Assembly: GCF_009650435.1 (NCBI RefSeq)
Contig: NZ_VVIP01000012.1
Location: 126,501 to 190,500 of the forward strand
Direction: 5' to 3'
From: Foetidibacter luteolus
Lineage (GTDB): Bacteria > Bacteroidota > Bacteroidia > Chitinophagales > Chitinophagaceae
Length of the DNA: 64,000 nucleotides
Below the pieces are notes generated by a model. It was given only the letters and a program-made list of their open reading frames with translations. It ran no database searches and was not told where the DNA came from. This document shows positions 17,563 through 27,280 of the stretch, in pieces (the stretch's first letter is position 1; every line of letters starts with the position of its first letter). Position numbers and translations under genes: made by a program.

Positions 17563-18270
17563 ATGACAGGCTACCAGATATACCCTTGTGGAGATAACGC
17601 TGTTACCATTGAGTTGGGAGATACCATTAACCTTGAAACGCACCAGCGGGTAATGGCATTGTACCAGCATATTGCAAACAATGCTCCCGAGGCAGTAAAG
17701 GATATAATACCGGCTTATACTTCTGTAACTGTTTTGTATAACATGGGCCAGGTAAAAAAGCAGGAGCCACACAGCATTTACCAACACATGTGCCGCATAC
17801 TGGAAAACCTTTTGGAAAACTGCGTTTGGGATCGGGTCGTTACAACTTCGCACATGAAAATTCCGGTGTGTTATGATGTAGGCATTGCGCCGGATATTGA
17901 GCGCATGGCGGAAGAAAAACGTCTTTCTGTTGAAGAGATTATACACATACATTCTTCGCCTGTTTATCATGTTTATATGCTTGGTTTTTTACCGGGCTTT
18001 GCTTACATGGGCACGGTTGACGACCGTATAGCCACAGCCCGCCTGGCCCGCCCACGGCTGATGGTAGAAGCAGGAAGTGTGGGTATTGCAGGCCGCCAAA
18101 CAGGGATATACTCACTAAACAGCCCCGGTGGCTGGAATATTATAGGGCAAACGCCTGTGCAGATGTTCGATGCCTCTAAAAAAAATACCTGTTATGTAAA
18201 CGCGGGTGATACGGTTAGCTTTGTGCCCATTAGCCTTGAAGAGTTTGTTCACCTTAAAAACCTTGCATGA
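17563..18270 (+). CDS. pxpB: 5-oxoprolinase subunit PxpB (KipI family)
   Basis: The 235-residue product carries the KipI/allophanate-hydrolase subunit 1 signatures: GDNAVTIELGD, IPVCYD and the block MLGFLPGFAYMGTVDDRI, followed by ARLARPRLMVEAGSVGIAG and PGGWNIIGQTP. With PxpA and PxpC it forms the prokaryotic ATP-dependent 5-oxoprolinase, which opens 5-oxoproline (pyroglutamate) to glutamate in the cytoplasm. It is the first gene of a tight four-gene operon; its stop overlaps the pxpC start by four bases. Confidence 0.93.
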   Translation: MTGYQIYPCGDNAVTIELGDTINLETHQRVMALYQHIANNAPEAVKDIIPAYTSVTVLYNMGQVKKQEPHSIYQHMCRILENLLENCVWDRVVTTSHMKIPVCYDVGIAPDIERMAEEKRLSVEEIIHIHSSPVYHVYMLGFLPGFAYMGTVDDRIATARLARPRLMVEAGSVGIAGRQTGIYSLNSPGGWNIIGQTPVQMFDASKKNTCYVNAGDTVSFVPISLEEFVHLKNLA

Positions 18271-19274
18271 GCATTACCGTATTAAAGGCCGGGTTGCTGG
18301 ATACGATACAGGATGAAGGCCGTTATGGCCACCAGCACCAGGGTATAAATCCCGGTGGTGTTATGGATACAGCGGCGGCCGCCATTGCCAATATGCTGGT
18401 AGGAAATGAAGCAGGAGAAACGGTTATTGAAGTGCACTTTCCTGCCTGCAGCCTGCTGTTTAACAAGGCCTGCATGGTTGCGCTGGCAGGCGCCAATTTT
18501 ACTGCTGTTATCAACAACGAGCCTGCGCCATTGCATACAGCCATTATTGTTTCAGCAGGTTCTGTATTAACTTTTGTAAAGCCTGTATGGGGCGCCAGGT
18601 GCTATGTTGCCATACAAGGCGGATGGGACGCCAGTTACTGGATGGGCAGTTACAGTACCAACCTGCGTGTACAGGCTGGCGGTTATCATGGGCTGGCCTT
18701 GCGAAAGGGCGATACGGTGCACAGCAGGATGGAATCCTTTGCTTTTGCCGCATTGCCGGGGGGCTCGGTTATAGCTACGCCGGTACGGGCTGATGCATCG
18801 CCATTATACGAAGCATGGCCCTTTATACATTGTATAAAAGGGCGTGAATTTACCTGGCTGGGCAAGGATGACACGGCTGTTTTTCAAACATCCTCCTTCC
18901 GGGTTTCGCCACAAAGCGACCGTATGGGTTACCGCCTGAACGGCCCGGTATTGCATGCCGCAAATGGGCAGGTTATTTCAACAGCCGTTACAAAGGGCAC
19001 TGTGCAACTTATGCCCGACGGGCAGCTTACAGTGCTTATGGCCGACCACCAAACTACCGGCGGCTACCCGCGTATTGCGCATGTAACATCTGCTGCCATG
19101 CCCCTGCTGGCACAGGCGCAGATACAGCAGCAGCTACAGTTTACGCTGGTTAACATAGAGGAAGCCGAACAGCTTTACACCAAACAGCAGCAATATTTGC
19201 AGCAACTGCAACAGCAATGTAACTTACAGCTTCAGCACTTTCTTTCTGGAAATGACCATTACCACAGACCTTAA
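18267..19274 (+). CDS. pxpC: 5-oxoprolinase subunit PxpC (KipA family, biotin-independent)
   Basis: The 335-residue protein starts MSITVLKAGLLDTIQDEGR, the KipA/urea-amidolyase-related signature, with GINPGGVMDTAAAAIANMLVG and later RVSPQSDRMGYRLNGP and MADHQTTGGYPRIAHV. It is the partner of PxpB in 5-oxoproline hydrolysis. The C-terminus is glutamine-rich (QQQYLQQLQQQ). ATGA overlap with pxpB and a 23-base overlap with pxpA indicate translational coupling. Confidence 0.93.
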   Translation: MSITVLKAGLLDTIQDEGRYGHQHQGINPGGVMDTAAAAIANMLVGNEAGETVIEVHFPACSLLFNKACMVALAGANFTAVINNEPAPLHTAIIVSAGSVLTFVKPVWGARCYVAIQGGWDASYWMGSYSTNLRVQAGGYHGLALRKGDTVHSRMESFAFAALPGGSVIATPVRADASPLYEAWPFIHCIKGREFTWLGKDDTAVFQTSSFRVSPQSDRMGYRLNGPVLHAANGQVISTAVTKGTVQLMPDGQLTVLMADHQTTGGYPRIAHVTSAAMPLLAQAQIQQQLQFTLVNIEEAEQLYTKQQQYLQQLQQQCNLQLQHFLSGNDHYHRP

Positions 19275-19998
19275 TTGCGACATAGGCGAAGGGCTGCCCA
19301 ACGATGCCCTGCTGATGTCTTTTATCAGCTCGGCCAACATTGCCTGCGGCTACCATGCAGGCAATGCTGATACCATGCGCCATACCATAGCGCTATGCCT
19401 GCACCACGGTGTAGCCATAGGAGCACACCCAGGCTTTGCTGACAAAGAAAACTTTGGCAGGAAGGAGCAGGTGCTCGCTGATGAAGGTTATTACCAGCTT
19501 ATGATAACCCAACTGGGGGCTATTAAGAAGATAGCCGATGAACTGGATGCACCGTTGCACCATGTAAAACCGCATGGGGCGTTGTACAATATGAGCGCCG
19601 CTAATAAACAACTGGCCTGTGTTATCGCCAGGGCGGTAAAAGACTTTAACGCTTCACTGCTGTTATACGGCCTTAGCGGAAGCCATTCCATAGCAGAAGC
19701 AAAAGCGATAGGTTTGCGTACGGCATCGGAGGTATTTGCAGACCGTACCTATCAAAATAACGGAAGCCTTACACCCCGCAGCCAGCCCAACGCTTTTAAC
19801 GACAGCACGGATAAAGCCGTGAAGCAGGCATTGCAAATGGTTACCCGCCAAACGGTAAACACTGTTGATGATGCCATTATATCCGTAACTGCAGATACCA
19901 TTTGCCTGCATGGCGATGGTAAGCATGCGGTAAATTTTGCTAAAGAAATTTATCACGCTTTTAAAGAAAACAACATTGTCATCCAATCAGCCCGGTAA
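19252..19998 (+). CDS. pxpA: 5-oxoprolinase subunit PxpA (LamB/YcsF family)
   Basis: The 248-residue protein has the family signatures TDLNCDIGEGLPNDALLM, SANIACGYHAGNADTM, GAHPGFADKENFGR and VKPHGALYN. It carries the substrate-binding side of the 5-oxoprolinase complex. The start overlaps the end of pxpC by 23 bases. The 3' end overlaps the start region of the NRAMP-fold gene. Confidence 0.94.
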   Translation: MTITTDLNCDIGEGLPNDALLMSFISSANIACGYHAGNADTMRHTIALCLHHGVAIGAHPGFADKENFGRKEQVLADEGYYQLMITQLGAIKKIADELDAPLHHVKPHGALYNMSAANKQLACVIARAVKDFNASLLLYGLSGSHSIAEAKAIGLRTASEVFADRTYQNNGSLTPRSQPNAFNDSTDKAVKQALQMVTRQTVNTVDDAIISVTADTICLHGDGKHAVNFAKEIYHAFKENNIVIQSAR

Positions 19999-21160
19999 AA
20001 AAAGCATACTGCTCGGTGCGGCATTTTTAATGGCAACCTCAGCCATTGGGCCGGGTTTTCTTACACAAACATCCTTATTTACACAGCAACTGGGCGCAAG
20101 CTTCGGTTTTGTGATACTGATATCCATACTGCTGGATATTGGCGCCCAGCTAAACATTTGGCGCATACTTGCCGCCAGTGGGCTAAAAGCACAGCAACTG
20201 GCCAATCAACTGGCGCCGGGCCTGGGTTCATTTTTATCGGTATTGGTAGCGTTGGGCGGTCTTGCTTTTAACATTGGCAACATAGGTGGCTGCGGCCTTG
20301 GGCTTAATGTGCTTACCGGCCTTGATACCTCTTATGGCGCTATATTAAGTTGCGTGATAGCGTTAGGTATTTTCTGGATGAAAGAGGCGGGCAGCATGAT
20401 GGATATTTTTACCAAAGCACTTGGTATTTTAATGATTGGCGTCACGTTGTATGTGGCCATAAGCTCCCGGCCGCCTGTTGCCGAGGTGCTTAGGCATACC
20501 ATTATGCCGGAAAAGATTGATGTTGCCGCTATTATTACCCTGGTAGGCGGCACCGTAGGCGGCTACATAAGCTTTGCAGGGGCACACCGCCTGCTGGATG
20601 CGGGCATTAAAGGGCCTGGCAGCATACGGCAGGTAAACAGCAGCGCGGTAAGCGGTATTATTGTTACCGGTATTATGCGCTGCGTTTTGTTTTTGGCCGC
20701 GTTTGGTGTTGTGGCAAAGGGTGTACAACTGGCAACCCAAAACCCGGCGGCATCGGTTTTTCAATCTGCCGCAGGCCGGTTAGGTTACCGTTTTTTTGGA
20801 TTGGTAATGTGGAGTGCAGCCATAACATCTGTAACGGGTGCTGCCTATACATCGGTTAGCTTTATCAAAACATTCCACCCCATGTTGCAAAAGCGTGAGC
20901 CACTGCTGATTACCGGGTTTATTCTCAGCTCCACCCTGCTGTTTTTACTGTTCGATAATCCTGTTAACCTGCTGGTTATGGCGGGCGCCCTTAACGGGCT
21001 TATACTGCCGGTGGCACTTGCTGTTATACTTACCGCGTCTTATAAAAAAGACTTGATGAAAAATTACAATCACCCCCAATGGATGCGTTGGGCAGGCTGG
21101 CTGGTAGTTGTGGTTATGGGCTGGATGAGTATTATGAGCTTAGTGAAATGGCTGAAGTAA
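19937..21160 (+). CDS. NRAMP-fold transporter without metal-site motifs (YcsG-like), probable 5-oxoproline carrier
   Basis: This 407-residue protein has about eleven membrane segments and an NRAMP-type first helix, IGPGFLTQTSLFTQQLG. The DPGN metal motif of true NRAMPs is replaced by TQQL, and the TM6 MPH motif by GGY in GGTVGGYISFAGAHR. It therefore should not carry Mn2+ or Fe2+ in the usual way. Bacillus subtilis ycsG, an NRAMP relative, sits in its oxoprolinase cluster, so uptake of 5-oxoproline or a related compound is a fair inference. The frame opens at TTG 19937; TTG 19976 is an alternative, giving a 62- or 23-base overlap with pxpA. Confidence 0.75.
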   Translation: MLKKFITLLKKTTLSSNQPGKKSILLGAAFLMATSAIGPGFLTQTSLFTQQLGASFGFVILISILLDIGAQLNIWRILAASGLKAQQLANQLAPGLGSFLSVLVALGGLAFNIGNIGGCGLGLNVLTGLDTSYGAILSCVIALGIFWMKEAGSMMDIFTKALGILMIGVTLYVAISSRPPVAEVLRHTIMPEKIDVAAIITLVGGTVGGYISFAGAHRLLDAGIKGPGSIRQVNSSAVSGIIVTGIMRCVLFLAAFGVVAKGVQLATQNPAASVFQSAAGRLGYRFFGLVMWSAAITSVTGAAYTSVSFIKTFHPMLQKREPLLITGFILSSTLLFLLFDNPVNLLVMAGALNGLILPVALAVILTASYKKDLMKNYNHPQWMRWAGWLVVVVMGWMSIMSLVKWLK

Positions 21161-21240
21161 TGCTTTGATAAACGTAAAATGATGAAGCAGCGCAGAATGC
21201 CACAGGGTAAGGGGTAATGTCATTAAGTTAAGGAAACGAA

Positions 21241-21318
21241 TGTCAGGTTGAGCTTGTCGAAACCGGGTTATGTACGGCGCTTTTTCATCAATCGCCTTCG
21301 GCAGGCTCAGGCTGACAG
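21241..21318. repeat. CR-C hairpin repeat
   Basis: TGTCAGGTTGAGCTTGTCGA faces CGCCTTCGGCAGGCTCAGGCTGACA, forming a long imperfect stem over a loop of about 30 bases. It follows the pxp operon and may act as its 3'-end hairpin. Confidence 0.65.
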
Positions 21319-21338
21319 CTTAACTTTATACCAACGGG

Positions 21339-21440
21339 TGAGGGATTGAAGCGGCTACCCCGCTGAAGGTATTGTGCGGAGGCTTTGCGGCGGAGTAATA
21401 GCGGAAAGCCCGACCCGAGGCACGAGGGGCACCCCCTGAT
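21339..21440 (+). repeat. CR-D dispersed repeat copy
   Basis: It begins CGGGTGAGGGATTGAAGCGG and ends with AAGCCCGACCCGAGG and GGGGCACCCCC. It abuts the 3' end of the glycosyltransferase gene (21453). Confidence 0.6.
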
Positions 21441-21452
21441 TTATCTACTACG

Positions 21453-22505
21453 TTACGGATAATCAAACAAACGCATCATTTGTTTAGCACTGTCGTCTAT
21501 TGAATATGCAAGCACCGGTGTAAAAGGGATACCCGGTGTGGCAAGTAAATCAAAAACTTTTTGCAGCATTTCCTCTTTGCTGGTAACAATATGCCAGTGA
21601 GGGATATCGTGACGCATAGGCTTGCAAAAACTAACTACATGTGCCCCGGCAAACAAGGCTTCAAGACAGGCCGTGCTAAAGCCTTCATAAGAGGAAGGGT
21701 GCAAGAGTATTTTTGCCCTTTGCATCATCTTTAATCCCTGGTATTGTTGCAGCGTACCGGTTAATTCTATGTTTGATGTAAGTGCATTTGCCTGTATAAG
21801 TGCTTTTAATTGTTCCATGGCCTCACCATCGCCACAAAGCATGGCTTTTATGCCCGGCAGTGATTTTTTTATTTGTGCTATTATTTCAACAAAGAGGTTG
21901 TACTGCTTTAAAAAACTCATACTACCCAGGCCAATCACATCAATATCTTTTGCAGCAGGCATTTCATCAAACATGGCAGTATCAATACCATTGGTAACTA
22001 CATGTTCCGGCAGTACATGATGATTGCGGTAAAATTCCTCCCGCACAAAATCTGAGATAGCTGCCAGCATACCCGGCTTTGGCTTAATGCGTTTTACGTA
22101 GGGGTTTAATGCCCGGGCATCCTGACCTAAAATCCAGCAGCGGTGTTTTATGGAAAACAGTTTTGCAAGGTATTGGGCCATAAAGGCACATTCCCCACAC
22201 CAAAGGCTTAATATGCCAATAATATTTTCTGTCTTTTGAACTGCATAAAACCTGCGTGCTATGCGCAGCCACATTAACAGCCTTGCCACTTTGTCTTTGT
22301 GCATACCGTTAAAAGGAATAACCATATTCCCTTCCCAGGTATAAGGGCTGGTACTGTAGGGATATTGAAAAGCGAAGATTACCAATTTTAATTGGGGAAA
22401 ATTTCTGTTGAGCGCCTTTATAAATACCTGTACGGGCGGCAACCAGCCGGGCTCTGCTTTGTCAGGAAAAGCCGGTGAAAATATGCAGAGTGTTTTAGTT
22501 TTCAT
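21453..22505 (-). CDS. Glycosyltransferase, GT4-like
   Basis: The 350-residue protein has two Rossmann-like halves. The C-terminal half carries IDVIGLGSMSFLKQYNLFVEI, IKAMLCGDGEAMEQL, LTGTLQQYQGLKMM and the nucleotide-sugar motif HPSSYEGFSTACLEALFAG, with the EX7E pattern of GT4 retaining enzymes. The N-terminal half has CIFSPAFPDKAEPGW. Donor and acceptor cannot be read from the sequence. Its start overlaps the 3' end of the ABC exporter gene by 11 bases, suggesting the two act on one glycolipid or polysaccharide pathway. Confidence 0.82.
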   Translation of the reverse strand: MKTKTLCIFSPAFPDKAEPGWLPPVQVFIKALNRNFPQLKLVIFAFQYPYSTSPYTWEGNMVIPFNGMHKDKVARLLMWLRIARRFYAVQKTENIIGILSLWCGECAFMAQYLAKLFSIKHRCWILGQDARALNPYVKRIKPKPGMLAAISDFVREEFYRNHHVLPEHVVTNGIDTAMFDEMPAAKDIDVIGLGSMSFLKQYNLFVEIIAQIKKSLPGIKAMLCGDGEAMEQLKALIQANALTSNIELTGTLQQYQGLKMMQRAKILLHPSSYEGFSTACLEALFAGAHVVSFCKPMRHDIPHWHIVTSKEEMLQKVFDLLATPGIPFTPVLAYSIDDSAKQMMRLFDYP

Positions 22506-24270
22506 TTAAGTTGATTAGTGTATCGCAGCCTGCCAGGCTATTACTGTTGTGTGTTACCAGTATAACCATTTTGCCCTGTGCGGCAAGCTGCTTAAAATAC
22601 TGTAGCAATGCTGTTTCAGATGCTTCATCCAGTTCGTTAAAAGGCTCATCCAAAATGATAACCGATGCATTTTTATACAATGCCCTGGCAATAGCTATGC
22701 GTTGTTTTTGCCCACCACTGATGTTCTTTCCATCTTCGGAAATAACATGCTGCGGCCCTTCCTTAAACTGGTTGACAAACTCATGCAGGCCCGCTTTTTC
22801 TACAGCGCATGCAAGCCTGCAGGCATCATGGTCTTCCTCAAACAAAACAATGTTATCGCGGATAGATTCATGTAATACAAAAGCCTGCTGTTTAACATAG
22901 GCCACCTGTGTTTGCCATTGCCTTCTTTGCTCTGCTGTTGTTGCTGTGCCGTTAAAAAGTATATCACCCTTTTCAGGCTCAACAAAGCCAAGCAGCATGT
23001 TGAGCATGCTGCTTTTACCTTTTCCTGAATCACCTTTTACACCGGTAAGTTTTCCTGTTTCAATAACCGCTGTTAAGCCGTGGAGTACCTGTTTATTATC
23101 GTAGGAAAGATGAATGCCGGAAAGCTCAATTCTATGTATATGGGGGTAGTGCGGTATAGGGGTAGGTGAAGGCGTTTCTTCAACCGTAAGGTCAGGCAAC
23201 ACATAGCTGTAAGTGCGCAGCATGTTTTTAAGGTTAATAATCCGGGAGATGCCCGGTATAATTTTATATGCCGCGGCAACAAAAGCACCGATGGTTATAA
23301 TTGCCGTTTGTCCGTTTTCTTTAAGCACCAGGCTGTATGCAATTAAAACGCATAAGCCAAATACAGAAAACAATTCAAAAAAGCGGGAGGGCAGTCCCTG
23401 GGTTACCTGTATATCCGCTATGTACCTGTTCAACCGGCCCTGCAACCTTGCATACCGGCCCGCAAAAGCTTCGTTTTTGCCATACACATTGCTGTCTGTA
23501 AAACCGCTCAAGGCTTCGTTAAGGTATTGCAGTGTTTGTTCATTTACGGTTTTAATGTTCGCTCTTATGGCCTGCAGTTTTTTCCTGTTAATAAAAGTAA
23601 TAACAGCTATTGCCGGTGCAAGCGTAAAGGATACGCTTAGCAGCAGGCTTGCATCATACAACAGCAAAGCCGTAATCACAAGCACAATAAGCATGCACTC
23701 GGCTATAATCTGCTGAAAGCCGGATAAAAGATAGCTGCCGAATTCAATAGGCTGGTACAGTATTCTTCTAACAAGCACCGCGTTATCTACAGTAACATGG
23801 TTGTTATAACTGCCATACAAGTGCCGCTTTAGCCTTGCCGCTGAAATCCTGGATACTACCCGGCTTACAAGCCGGTATTGAAACTGGTACAGCCTGTAAC
23901 TGCCCCAGCTTTTGGCTGCGAAAACAAGAAGCAGCAGCCCGGCAGCCAGCAACCCGTTTTTTTCAAACGGGCTTTTAAGCGGCAGGGAAATTTTATAGTT
24001 TATGGCTGAGGAAGTATATAAGCTTACTACATAAAACAACAATGCCAGCGAAAGTATGTCGGCAACGCTGAGCAAAAAACTAAGCAGGGCGGAAACCCAG
24101 AAATGTTTACGCTCCCTTTTGTTTAAAATGGATAATATATCAGTAAATGTTTTCTTCAATTGCCAAAGTTGTGGTTTATGTACAGCCTGCCTGTAATTGC
24201 AACCGGCTGATTTTTTTATACAGCCATCAACTACATACGCAATATTTATAATAAGGTAAATATGCGGCAC
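22495..24270 (-). CDS. ABC exporter, fused membrane and ATPase domains
   Basis: The first 340 residues hold six membrane segments of the exporter type. The ATPase has Walker A GVKGDSGKGKSSML, Q-loop AYVKQQAFVL, signature ISGGQKQRIAIARALY, Walker B VIILDEPFNELDE and switch VTHNS. All parts look functional. Such half-transporters dimerise and flip lipids, lipid-linked glycans or peptides across the inner membrane. The ATG at 24270 adds about 37 residues not typical of the family; a TTG at 24159 (before LKKTFTDILSILNKRERKHF) is a likely alternative. It overlaps the glycosyltransferase start by 11 bases. Confidence 0.85.
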   Translation of the reverse strand: MPHIYLIINIAYVVDGCIKKSAGCNYRQAVHKPQLWQLKKTFTDILSILNKRERKHFWVSALLSFLLSVADILSLALLFYVVSLYTSSAINYKISLPLKSPFEKNGLLAAGLLLLVFAAKSWGSYRLYQFQYRLVSRVVSRISAARLKRHLYGSYNNHVTVDNAVLVRRILYQPIEFGSYLLSGFQQIIAECMLIVLVITALLLYDASLLLSVSFTLAPAIAVITFINRKKLQAIRANIKTVNEQTLQYLNEALSGFTDSNVYGKNEAFAGRYARLQGRLNRYIADIQVTQGLPSRFFELFSVFGLCVLIAYSLVLKENGQTAIITIGAFVAAAYKIIPGISRIINLKNMLRTYSYVLPDLTVEETPSPTPIPHYPHIHRIELSGIHLSYDNKQVLHGLTAVIETGKLTGVKGDSGKGKSSMLNMLLGFVEPEKGDILFNGTATTAEQRRQWQTQVAYVKQQAFVLHESIRDNIVLFEEDHDACRLACAVEKAGLHEFVNQFKEGPQHVISEDGKNISGGQKQRIAIARALYKNASVIILDEPFNELDEASETALLQYFKQLAAQGKMVILVTHNSNSLAGCDTLINLNEN

Positions 24271-24438
24271 TGAAATTTTTGGCGCAGTAAAAAATAACCG
24301 CGGTTTGGTTTCAGCTATAAAATATTCTAACTTACGTACGTGATTTGCCGGCCTGTGGCGTTATTCGTATCAACTGCTATTCCCTCTGTTTTTCTTCTAA
24401 GCTTGTAACAAAACATATTATTGTAAATAAAGAAACTC

Positions 24439-26595
24439 ATGAACGACAATACTACTGTCAACCGGCGGAAGTTCCTGCAAACCGGTGCATTGGCCGGTGG
24501 CGGGCTGCTGTTAAGCTTTTATATGCCTGCCTTAGGTAAGGGCCTAAAACGTGTACCGCCTGCACCTGCCACCTGTGCGCCCAATGCATTCATACGCATC
24601 AATGCGGATAATTCCATCAAAATTTTATGTGGCCATTCTGAAATGGGCCAGGGCACTTACACCGCCATGAGCCAGTTAATAGCCGATGAAATGGATGCAG
24701 ACTGGAGCAAGATAGTGGTAGAAGCTGCGCCGGCCCACCAGGACTATTTTAACCCCGGTTTTGGCATGCAGCTTACCGGGGGCAGCGCCTCCGCTTATTC
24801 CGAGTGGGAAAGGCTGCGCAAAGTAGGCGCATCAGCAAGGGCCATCATGATTGAAGCGGCAGCCAAAAAATGGAATGTGCCTGCAGCCGGCTGTACTGCA
24901 AAGGATGGTTTTGTGCTGCATAGCTCCGGTAAAAAAATATCTTATGGAGATTTGGTAGAAGCCGCGCAGGGCATTACGCCCCCTACCGATGTAAAACTAA
25001 AAGACCCTAAAGACTTCAAATATATCGGCAAACCGGTTAAACGGCTAGACACCAAAGAAAAAACCAATGGCGAAGGCATTTTTGGTATGGATGTTAAAAT
25101 ACCAGGCATGCTGGTAGCTGTAATACAAAGGCCACCGGTGTTCGGAGGCAAGGTAAAAAGCTTTAATGCGGATAAAGCCAAAGCTGTTCCCGGTGTGCAG
25201 CAGGTGGTGCAAATAGACCGTGGCGTTGCCGTAGTGGCTACTGGTTACTGGGCGGCAAAACAAGGCCGGGAAGCCCTGGAAGTGGAATGGGAAGATGGCC
25301 CGTTACTGGATAGCGTTGAACAACGTAAGCTGTATAAGGAAATGGCTAACAAGCCTGGATCGGTGGCGTTAAAAGAAGGAGATGTTAGTGCCGTTACCGG
25401 TGCAGCTAAAGCGCTGGATGTTGAGTATGAGACACCCTACCTTAACCATGCACAGATGGAGCCACTCAACTGCGTGGCGGATGTACGTGCAGATGGCTGT
25501 GATATTTACATCGGCACTCAGGCCCAAACCATTGACCAGATGGTTGCGGCAGGCATTACTGGGCTAAAGCCGGAGCAGGTTAAAATACACACCATGCTGC
25601 TGGGCGGTGCCTTTGGCCGTCGGGCAATTATGGATGGTCATATCGCCGCTGAAGCAGTGCAGGTATCTAAAGCTATTGCCAAACCGGTTAAGGTAATGTG
25701 GAGCCGGGAGGATGATGTGCGGGGTGGTTACTATCGCCAGTTCTCTCACCATAAAATGATTGGCAGCCTGGGTGCCGATGGTAAGCCGCTAAGCTGGCTG
25801 CACAGGGTAGTTTGCCAAAGCTTTATGATTGGCACACCGATGGAGCAAATGGCTGTAAAAAATGGCGTGGATATGATTGCCGTAGAGGGCGCCACCGAAT
25901 TGCCCTACGAAGTGCCTAACCTGCAAATAGAATGGCACCGTGGCACAGAGGCTGTACCCACCCTATGGATGCGCTCCGTTGGCCACAGCTATACTGCGTT
26001 TGCCAAAGAATGTTTTATTGATGAGCTTGCTTTTGCTGCAGGCAAAGACCCGTACCAATACCGGCGCTCACTTATGGATAAACATCCAAGGTTACGCAAT
26101 GTGCTGGATGTTGCCGCTAAAAAAGCAGGCTGGGGTACAGCGCTTCCCGCCGGCAGGGCAAGGGGCATAGCTGTTCATGAATCTTTCAAAAGCTTTATCG
26201 CACAGGTGGCCGAAGTATCTGTTACCGCCACAGGCAAAATAAAAGTGCACAAAGTGGTTTGTGCTATTGATTGTGGCCCCACCATAAACCCTGATACCAT
26301 AAAGGCGCAGATGGAAGGCAGCGTGGTGTTTGCGCTTACTTCCGCATTCTATGGCGATATCAGTTTTGAAAACGGGCGTGTAAAACAGCGCAACTTTCAC
26401 GATTATAAAATCATGCGCATTAACGAAGCGCCGGTGGTAGAAACCCATATTATAGAAAGTACAGACACTATGGGCGGTGTGGGCGAGCCTGGCGTTCCCC
26501 CCACTGCACCCGCCGTAGCCAATGCGGTGTTTGTACTTACCAAAAACAGGTTGCGCAAAATGCCGTTTCCGGCAGATGTGCGTAAGACAACGTAG
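24439..26595 (+). CDS. Molybdopterin-binding large subunit, xanthine-dehydrogenase family (isoquinoline 1-oxidoreductase beta type)
   Basis: The 718-residue protein starts with a Tat signal (NRRKFLQTGALAGGGLLLSF). It has the family blocks CGHSEMGQGTYTAMSQLIAD, LLGGAFGRRAIMDG, RSVGHSYTAFAKECFIDEL, CAIDCGPTINPDTI and GGVGEPGVPPTAPAVANA, the last with the active-site glutamate. It belongs to the periplasmic IorB-like branch that hydroxylates N-heterocycles or aldehydes using molybdenum-cytosine-dinucleotide-type cofactors; the substrate is unknown. The [2Fe-2S] subunit and a dihaem cytochrome c follow on the same strand, giving a complete electron path out. Confidence 0.9.
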   Translation: MNDNTTVNRRKFLQTGALAGGGLLLSFYMPALGKGLKRVPPAPATCAPNAFIRINADNSIKILCGHSEMGQGTYTAMSQLIADEMDADWSKIVVEAAPAHQDYFNPGFGMQLTGGSASAYSEWERLRKVGASARAIMIEAAAKKWNVPAAGCTAKDGFVLHSSGKKISYGDLVEAAQGITPPTDVKLKDPKDFKYIGKPVKRLDTKEKTNGEGIFGMDVKIPGMLVAVIQRPPVFGGKVKSFNADKAKAVPGVQQVVQIDRGVAVVATGYWAAKQGREALEVEWEDGPLLDSVEQRKLYKEMANKPGSVALKEGDVSAVTGAAKALDVEYETPYLNHAQMEPLNCVADVRADGCDIYIGTQAQTIDQMVAAGITGLKPEQVKIHTMLLGGAFGRRAIMDGHIAAEAVQVSKAIAKPVKVMWSREDDVRGGYYRQFSHHKMIGSLGADGKPLSWLHRVVCQSFMIGTPMEQMAVKNGVDMIAVEGATELPYEVPNLQIEWHRGTEAVPTLWMRSVGHSYTAFAKECFIDELAFAAGKDPYQYRRSLMDKHPRLRNVLDVAAKKAGWGTALPAGRARGIAVHESFKSFIAQVAEVSVTATGKIKVHKVVCAIDCGPTINPDTIKAQMEGSVVFALTSAFYGDISFENGRVKQRNFHDYKIMRINEAPVVETHIIESTDTMGGVGEPGVPPTAPAVANAVFVLTKNRLRKMPFPADVRKTT

Positions 26596-26643
26596 GTATT
26601 ATGGCTCCCTTTTCTTTGTAAAGGGAATAAGACGAGGTTGGTG

Positions 26644-26717
26644 ACCGGCTATAGTTTTTCATGGCATCGCCTGTTGCGTCGCACTACGTTCATCGTTCGG
26701 TTTTTTATGGCGACAGT
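26644..26717 (-). repeat. CR-A repeat copy inside the oxidoreductase operon
   Basis: The minus-strand order is GCCATAAAAAACCGAACGATGAACG, then GTGCGACGCAAC, then AGGCGATGCCATG. It fills the 161-base gap between the large and small subunit genes. As the two must be made together, transcription presumably passes through it. Confidence 0.65.
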
Positions 26718-26756
26718 TAAGCGGAATAAAATTCAACTTACCATCAAAAAATTTCT

Positions 26757-27215
26757 ATGATAAGTCTTAAAGTAAACGGCAAAAATTATGAGGTAGATGC
26801 CAGCCCGGATATGCCCCTGTTATGGGCCCTCCGCGAAAACCTGGAGCTTACCGGTACCAAGTTTGGTTGTGGCATGGCACAATGCGGCGCATGCACTGTG
26901 CACATGGATGGCAATGCTGTACGCAGTTGTGTAACGCCTTTATCAAGGGCGGCAGGTAAAAACATCATCACCATCGAAGGGCTTAATGATGACATTGCGC
27001 AGCGCCTCCGCGACGCATGGACGGCAGAAGAAGTGCCTCAATGTGGTTATTGCCAAAGCGGCCAGATTATGGCAGCAGCCGTATTGTTACGTGAAAAACC
27101 TCACCCTACTGATGAAGATATTGATTACGGTATGGCAGGTAATATTTGCCGGTGCGGTACTTACCAGAGAATCAGGAAGGCGATACACAGGGCAGCGAAA
27201 GCCTCAACCCCATAA
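26757..27215 (+). CDS. [2Fe-2S] small subunit, isoquinoline 1-oxidoreductase alpha type
   Basis: The 152-residue protein has the two cluster sites of the family: a plant-ferredoxin-type site [15 protein letters not shown] with a fourth cysteine in RSCVTP, and the helical site [16 protein letters not shown] with [14 protein letters not shown]. It has no signal peptide, so it would cross the membrane with the Tat-bearing large subunit. It passes electrons from the molybdenum site to the cytochrome encoded next. The order large-small is the reverse of iorA-iorB. Confidence 0.93.
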   Translation: MISLKVNGKNYEVDASPDMPLLWALRENLELTGTKFGCGMAQCGACTVHMDGNAVRSCVTPLSRAAGKNIITIEGLNDDIAQRLRDAWTAEEVPQCGYCQSGQIMAAAVLLREKPHPTDEDIDYGMAGNICRCGTYQRIRKAIHRAAKASTP

Positions 27216-27280
27216 AGGGGGCTTAACGCTTTACAAACAAAGCTGTTTGTGCTGGTAAACCTGTTTAACCCACAGCCTGC

